From Amaurobius ferox (taxonomy: Eukaryota; Arthropoda; Arachnida; Araneae; Amaurobiidae), in contig OX578146.1 of NCBI GenBank assembly GCA_951213105.1, positions 106,992,697-107,056,696 of the forward strand: 64,000 nucleotides of DNA, given 5' to 3'. The position numbers were made by a program, and so were the translations under genes. This document shows, piece by piece, positions 58,497-64,000 of this stretch; position 1 is the first letter of the stretch, and every line of letters begins with the position of its first letter. The notes under the pieces are model-generated. The model was given only the letters and a program-made list of their open reading frames with translations, did no database searches and was not told the origin of the DNA.

Positions 58497-58585
58497 ATAT
58501 TGAGAAAATATTGTTTTCCCGAAAATTTCTGAATTCGAGATTTTGACAGACTAGCATGTTTTAAAACTTCCAAACACGGCTTCTC
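58497..58585 (+). mobile_element. R3 5' fragment
   Basis: ATTGAGAAAATATTGTTTTC, CGAGATTTTGA and ATGTTTTAAAACTTCC align with the start of the copies at 8818 and 29281. It is cut by the TTAA MITE. Confidence 0.6.
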
Positions 58586-59381
58586 CTTCGAGCACGTGGA
58601 CGTTGAAATTTTTTTTATTTATTTATTGACTTAGAAACGTGAAAATTTGTATAAATATTCCTCTTAACATATACAAACCATTTAATTTTTTTTTCAATTT
58701 TGTTATAATTTTTTTTTTTTTAATTTAATTTTTTTTGACGAAAATTTGAAAATGCGACTTGCGTGCCATTTGTTCACATTTTTGATTAATTTTACATTAT
58801 GATCACTCAAAAACACATTATGAACCAATTTGGGTATTCATTTTTAAATACCTTAGAAAGTTAATTTTTTTAAAATATTTTTCTGCATTAAAACTTAATT
58901 TTCATCATTTAATCAGGTTCTTATTCACTTTGAATTACCTTAATACAGTCCAATTATAAAATGCATACCCAGTTTCATTAAAAAGTATGAGAGGTGTCTT
59001 CTTGCCAAATTTCATGCATCTCAGACAAAAATTAAGACGCATGGAGCATTTGAAAAATGTAAAACTTTTGAAAATTCCGTTTCGAAAAAAAAATGCATTT
59101 AACCTTTTGCTTACGGGTGGGACAGCGTCCATCCCAAACGAAGAACCTCCCAAAAAGACAGGTATTTGACATACCCTATCCCAAACAGTTCGATCCCCCT
59201 TTGCAGGCATTGGCGTCGAACTGTTTGGGATAGGGTATGCCAAATACCTGTCTTTTCGGGAGGTTCTTCGTTTGGGATTGACGCTATCCCACTAGTAAGC
59301 AAATGTTAAATGTGTAAAATAATATCATATATTAAAACTTTTTTTAGTCGATTTTTACTCATTTCAGCGTCCACCGCCCCC
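58586..59381. mobile_element. TTAA-flanked MITE with internal palindrome, copy 2
   Basis: Closely similar to 46715-47542 and in the same orientation. The right end GCGTCCACCGCCCCC is followed by TTAA at 59382. The left end is eroded (CGTGGACGTTGAAA kept, TTAA lost). Confidence 0.85.
59102..59306. mobile_element. Foldback insert, copy 2
   Basis: The same palindrome as 47236-47467, flanked by TA. It keeps the longer left arm (CCCAAACAGTTCGATCCCCC) and lacks the mariner-like loop piece seen in copy 1. Confidence 0.75.
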
Positions 59382-61422
59382 TTAAAAAGATGTCTGTGTG
59401 TGTGAAGTATGGACTCAATAACTCAAGAACAAATACACCTATCGCTATCACATTTTATACGGAGAAATATTATGCGAAGAATAATATACCATTTTTGTAA
59501 TTCTCATGTTTAAAACTGGAATTATTCGAATTTTAGGATTTTCATAGAATTATTTTTAATGGAAAACAAAGATAATTTCCGGAACAATGGTGGTAGTATA
59601 CAGTATATGGGTGGGAATGGGTGGGGGATATTTTGAAGTTCATTGAATATTAATGGTGTTAAAATAGTTTATATTAATACAGATAAGTTAAATAGTTAAA
59701 TGCATCCAATTCACTAACGTGACCAAGCTATTATCAACTTGAAAAAAGAAACTTTTAAATATTTTTTACGAAATATTTTAAAAGAATAACTTGGGTACAA
59801 AACCAAAAAATATAAACATCATATTTCGTTTTGATAATGATTAGGGTCGTAACTACTTAGCAATTAATAATGACTACTAATAATTATAACTTGTTAAAGG
59901 AGTTTCACTTCGTTACCAAGAGTTTCACTCTATTATAATGGTGTCCACATTAACATTTCATTTATTAAAATGGAGTTTCACTCCATTATAATGGTGTCCA
60001 CATTAACATTTCATTTATTAAAATGGAGTTTTACTCCATATATTTTTATGTATAAAAATAGGTAGTTATAATATATCTTTTTCTTTATTTAAAAATTACT
60101 ATAAAATTCAAAGTATGTACTTAGCGTGATGTGTTACATGTAGAGTAAAGGGTTATAAATGATTTTTTTTTATGTAAATAAAGAATTACAACACAGGATC
60201 AACACCTAGTAATTAGTCATTCTACATTTGTACAATAATGCCTACTGTGGGTAAAGCTAACTTAACAGTCAGTAAAGAGGTTTAGGTAAAATTATATCTT
60301 TCCGCTAAGCTATATAGACCATCTATATTACTATTAACAATTAAAAAGTAGAATTTTTATCTATAAAATCAATGGTCTGTATTCAAATCAATCGACTTCT
60401 AAAATAGATATACAAAATTATACTCACATATATATTTCTTCATTTCAATATTAAAAAGAAAAGTATTAAAAATTGATGATATTGGGCGTATAAAAATAAA
60501 ATTTAGTAAAAAGGCTGTCATAGCTTTCATAGTATTGCTGAGTTCACCAGAAGTATAACAGAAGAAATTCTAATATACTTTGAGCGAAGCTAACTTGACA
60601 ATACCGTAACAGATATGACTGTATTTTTACTAAGTATGCTGAAAAATTACAGTGTGGTTACGAAGTGGAAATATTTCTGAATAATCCATTTTTGCCTCAT
60701 TATCTTCCCGTGTCTTCCTTGCAACCATGTTAGTAGGTAACAGTGTTAAGATTGATTAATCACTCCTAATCATTTACTCACCGAACTCAGTTACAGTTAA
60801 AATTTTACTAATAAACTTTTTTTTTCTATTCCATTAAGCAAAATATAACTAGTGACGTAAAATATATCTAGATAAAACAAATTAAAATTGAGTGAATATA
60901 TATTGTATTATACATTTATAAATTCAATTTCTAAAACGTCATTAATTACCAAGTAATTATCTTAAATTCTTAATTTTTGTGGTTTCCAAATCAAGATATT
61001 TAATTAAGAATTCAATTCATTAAGAATTCAAAAGTGCCTCAAAAATCGTCTATTTACAATAAATAATAATATTTATAAATGGTTTTAAAAATCAATTCTA
61101 CTCAAGCAGTGATTGAAACAATATAATTAATTTAAATAATTTTTTTTTTATAAATGTTCCCAATTGAGAGCATTGGCAGGTAAACGGTTAACGACCCATT
61201 GATAAAGAAAAGTGGTCATTGGAATTTTTCGTGGGACACTTGTCATTTACGTTCACGGGGTTCAAAAATACTTTGCACTTCAGACGGATCTTTTACCCTC
61301 GTTCGTGACCTCAGCCGAACCTTGGTGATTGATTTAGAGTCGTTAAAAGATGAAAATAGTAAGCATGAACAATCAGTCAAAAATAGCACAGACTCGAATC
61401 GCTTAGTATAAATAATCATTAA
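59382..61422. other. Unassigned AT-rich; tandem repeat at 59915-60035
   Basis: Two copies of a roughly 68-bp unit, GAGTTTCACTC...ATAATGGTGTCCACATTAAC...CATTTATTAAAATG. The rest shows nothing recognisable. Confidence 0.6.
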
Positions 61423-61516
61423 GGACTCGAATTTGAATTTTCGACCCAATCACAATATCCCCCCCCCCCCCCCCCCCCCCAAATACTGTGCAACTATGTG
61501 TTGCAGAAAAAGTAAA
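61423..61516 (+). mobile_element. R2 3'-end fragment with C22 run
   Basis: ACTCGAATTTGAATTTTCGA, then 22 C at 61459-61480, then TATGTGTTGCAGAAAAAGT. It corresponds to the R2 terminus with the homopolymer inserted before the terminal hairpin. Confidence 0.6.
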
Positions 61517-62610
61517 AATCATTTCTCTTTAAACCCATGCCTTCACATAATAGACAATTTCAGATTCACAAAACCCACCTATAGGGAGCGTACCCAAACT
61601 TAAGATCGTACACCTGTTGCAGATAACAAAGTTCATGGACCGGAATCGGTTATTTCAAACTGACGAGTGAATAAAAAGAGCGGTCCATGGATGATGGTAT
61701 TTGCAACGGAAACATAGTCCAAATAGACAATTTATTTATAATTCAAATTTTGCAATGTGCTCAAATTACGGCATTACTTAATAAGATAAACCGCCGAATT
61801 GGATATTAAAAATTGATTTATTACAGGCTTATGCACACATTAATAATTGCAGGAATGAATCAATTAATTATAGTAAACTAACAATTCTTTTTTCACCAAC
61901 TCTTGAGAAGAATGATTATTTCAGCTAGTTTTTTTTTTTTTTAATAATAGTTGAATCAAACAAAGCGATTACATAAATCATCCAAACACATATGAAAGTC
62001 GTCATAAATCTACTTAATGGACTCATTCACAGCGTTTACAATACAATAAGCATAAGTATGATAATCCTCTATTCATTCTCCCAAATAAGCACATACAATA
62101 ATCATTCAAATAAACACAACGTACTTTGTTTAGAAACGGTGAAGTGGACAATCCATTTTCCTTCCTGTTCCCAACAAATCATTCCCAACTATGATGGTTG
62201 TTGGCATTCATCTTCTATTGTTGGTATAACGACCAGCACGTAAAGGGGTTCGTGCCGTGGGAATATGCTGAGAATTTCCGTTATACCGACTCAGCGGGGT
62301 GTCCCACTTTTGTGGGCGAAAAGCCTCCAAGTGGTAAAAGAAGATATTAATTATCTGAAAGTCACAACTCCCCCATTAACTTTCAAATCCTTCTGAATAT
62401 GTTCCTCAGAGATAACTGGAAGTTGACAGTGGTGGTAAATCTTGCGGGAGTTGGGGAAAAGTCCGGTGGTGCTTTTGCTTTGTTTTGACACGAAATAGAT
62501 GCATTTCTGAGAATGGAAGAAATAGCGGCACGCACAAGCGGCGTTGTAAATAAATAAAACAGCTTATGATCATACGTAATAAAGCTAAAATGGCCATTGA
62601 CATAAGTATA
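61517..62610. other. Unassigned sequence
   Basis: Open frames only of chance size. The direct repeat unit at 62328-62405 is listed separately. Confidence 0.5.
62328..62405 (+). repeat. Direct repeat, unit 1
   Basis: CCAAGTGGTAAAAGAAGATA, TTAATTATCTGAAAGTCAC, CCCCCATTAA, TTTCAAATCCTTCTGAATAT. Near-identical to 63233-63318. Confidence 0.88.
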
Positions 62611-62616
62611 TTCACT

Positions 62617-62875
62617 TTACAATACATGGTAATGTATAGGAAAAGTTATTGGAATGGGATCAAAAAATTTTAATTAGAATTTTCGGTGGATTTACACGTT
62701 TTGCGGACTCTAGAATACTATTCAACTATTTTTATACTGACGTCTGTATGTATGTGTATTTGTGCAATGTATACATTCACTTCAGCTCAAAATCTATATG
62801 ATGGAATTTCAAGAAATTCGGTTTTTAAGTCGCTCAAGGAGCGTTCATTTTTCATCGTGATTAGATTATTGTGAA
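62617..62875 (-). mobile_element. R2 3' half, minus strand
   Basis: ACAATACATGGTAATGTATA hairpin, then TTTACACGTTTTGCGGACTC, CTGACGTCTGTATG and a GAATTTCAAGAAATTCGG block, in the reverse order of 49360-50166. Confidence 0.7.
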
Positions 62876-64000
62876 AAATTTCAAGTCACGGGGTCAAAAT
62901 CCACGCTTTCGGTTGAGACAAATGACTTACGTGACGTCAATTATTTTCAACACGATTTAACCACTAAGTGGACGTCAAACGAACGCCACGCTACCTTAGT
63001 GCTGATTATAGTTAGTTAAAAAAAGAGAAATGCAACAATTTTTTTGTCATAGCACCGCGTTACGTAATCTAAAACTTCCTTATTCAATAGTTGCCACTTT
63101 TGTGAGATACGGGCTATGTCCATGTTCGAAAGTCATTCCGGGCCCTTAAAAACTCCGTTCGACCTATTGAAAGTATCGTCCTCAATCGGACTCAACCCCA
63201 GTAGACCTCGTCATTATAGTAATTGCAAAACCACCAAGTGGTAAAAGAAGATATTAATTATTTGAAAGTCACAACAACCCCTCTCCCCCCATTAATTTTC
63301 AAATCCTTCTGAATATGTACGATATGTACGATATTGAAGATTGCAAATATTACTTGCCTGCTTATGTTCTGATGATGATTTGTTGTGCAGCTTTTCAGAA
63401 ATTTATTTTATTAAATTGTCACAGTTATGAAGCGTAATAATACAAAGTAAACCAACGGTCCATGACGTCACTAGCAATTTTAAAAATAAACGAGCTGCTA
63501 AGTTGGTCGGCAAAGATGTAACCAATTCAGTTATCACCGAAGTTACGAAAACAGAATGCTTTCTAAATCAATTAGAAGACCCAAACATCTTTATTTTAAA
63601 ATGGCGCGATTGATCGCCCACTTTGTGACCGACCAAATTCTAGCTTCTGTTTGGTTAAGCCGGTACAAATTCGATTAACATGCTTCCTCGACATTTTCTT
63701 AATCGAAATTTTAAAGTATCGGAATTCAATTGAGCGGTTGTAAAAGATAACAGCCTAAGAGTACCATAAAAGTTATTCGACTACATGGACTTTTAATAAA
63801 GTTTAACCAGTCCCCGAAGGCACGCTCTGCAAAGACGCGTTCTTGAGTTGATAATAAGAGATCCAATTAAAACTATCGGCTTGCAGATAAAAGCACGCGG
63901 TTAAGAATAAAATATATAACGTATTCCCTAGGTAATATTTCTAAATCCAGAGTTCAGCGATCCCGGAAAAGCGAAAGAGAATCTAATCGATAACATTTTC
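62876..64000. other. Unassigned sequence to window end
   Basis: Contains the second unit of the 62328 direct repeat at 63233-63318 and two TGACGTCA-like sites (near 62933 and 63461). No gene recognised. Confidence 0.5.
63233..63318 (+). repeat. Direct repeat, unit 2
   Basis: Same as 62328-62405 with a small CCCCTCT insertion. The 0.8 kb between the units is unrelated on inspection. Confidence 0.88.

Overview
This is about 64 kb of AT-rich, non-coding eukaryotic DNA. It contains no gene with prokaryotic organisation, no intact host protein-coding gene that I can recognise, and no canonical functional tRNA or rRNA. Nearly everything identifiable is a mobile element or its remains. The mix is tRNA-derived SINEs, Penelope-like retroelement pieces, solo LTRs, hAT, mariner and TTAA-flanked DNA transposons, foldback elements, long (TA)n arrays and many G/C homopolymers. 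It best fits an arthropod intergenic or intronic region, plausibly a spider or other chelicerate. That assignment rests on general familiarity with such repeats, not on a diagnostic gene.

Repeat families used below. S1 is a tRNA-headed SINE of about 290 bp with a (CAA)n tail. S2 is a SINE with a Ser/Leu-like tRNA head. R1 is a 1.3 kb family with a hairpin at each end and a GACA microsatellite. R2 begins near TCTGATGTGGGCAGCAC and ends in a hairpin containing GCAGGGAAAGT. R3 is about 0.5 kb. R4 is built of units of about 148 bp. PLE marks Penelope-like pieces.

Layout. 1-3.4 kb: a PLE terminal repeat, (TA)n arrays, decayed SINEs, and a hAT element with 8-bp target duplications that carries a nested S2. 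4.2-7.2 kb: S1, minisatellites, and R2 containing S1. 8.8-10.7 kb: R3 interrupted by R1. 10.7-15.8 kb: mostly unassigned with many homopolymers. 15.8-18.8 kb: a solo LTR, a minisatellite, a piggyBac-like MITE and a mariner MITE. 19-23.6 kb: S1 copies and R2. 23.7-25.5 kb: a PLE with half a reverse transcriptase (RT). 26.5-30.4 kb: R2, an 84-bp minisatellite, a hAT-like MITE and R3. 33.2-37.2 kb: further PLE pieces, including the other half of an RT, and a long-TIR Tc1/mariner-like element. 39-45.9 kb: tandem R1, nested R2, R4. 46-50.2 kb: a TTAA MITE with an internal palindrome and a 2.4 kb TTAA element with a transposase remnant. 51.3-52.8 kb: a foldback element and the second copy of a 100-bp exon-like module. 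53-56.3 kb: R1 copies on the minus strand and a second solo LTR. 58.5-59.4 kb: R3 fragment and the second TTAA MITE. The last 4.5 kb is largely unassigned.

The most interesting signal is in the PLE terminal repeats. Four diverged copies can each form the same three helices, two of which cross as a pseudoknot, and the pairing partners have changed together between copies. This suggests a selected RNA structure. I could not fit a complete hammerhead core to it, although hammerheads are known in Penelope-like elements.
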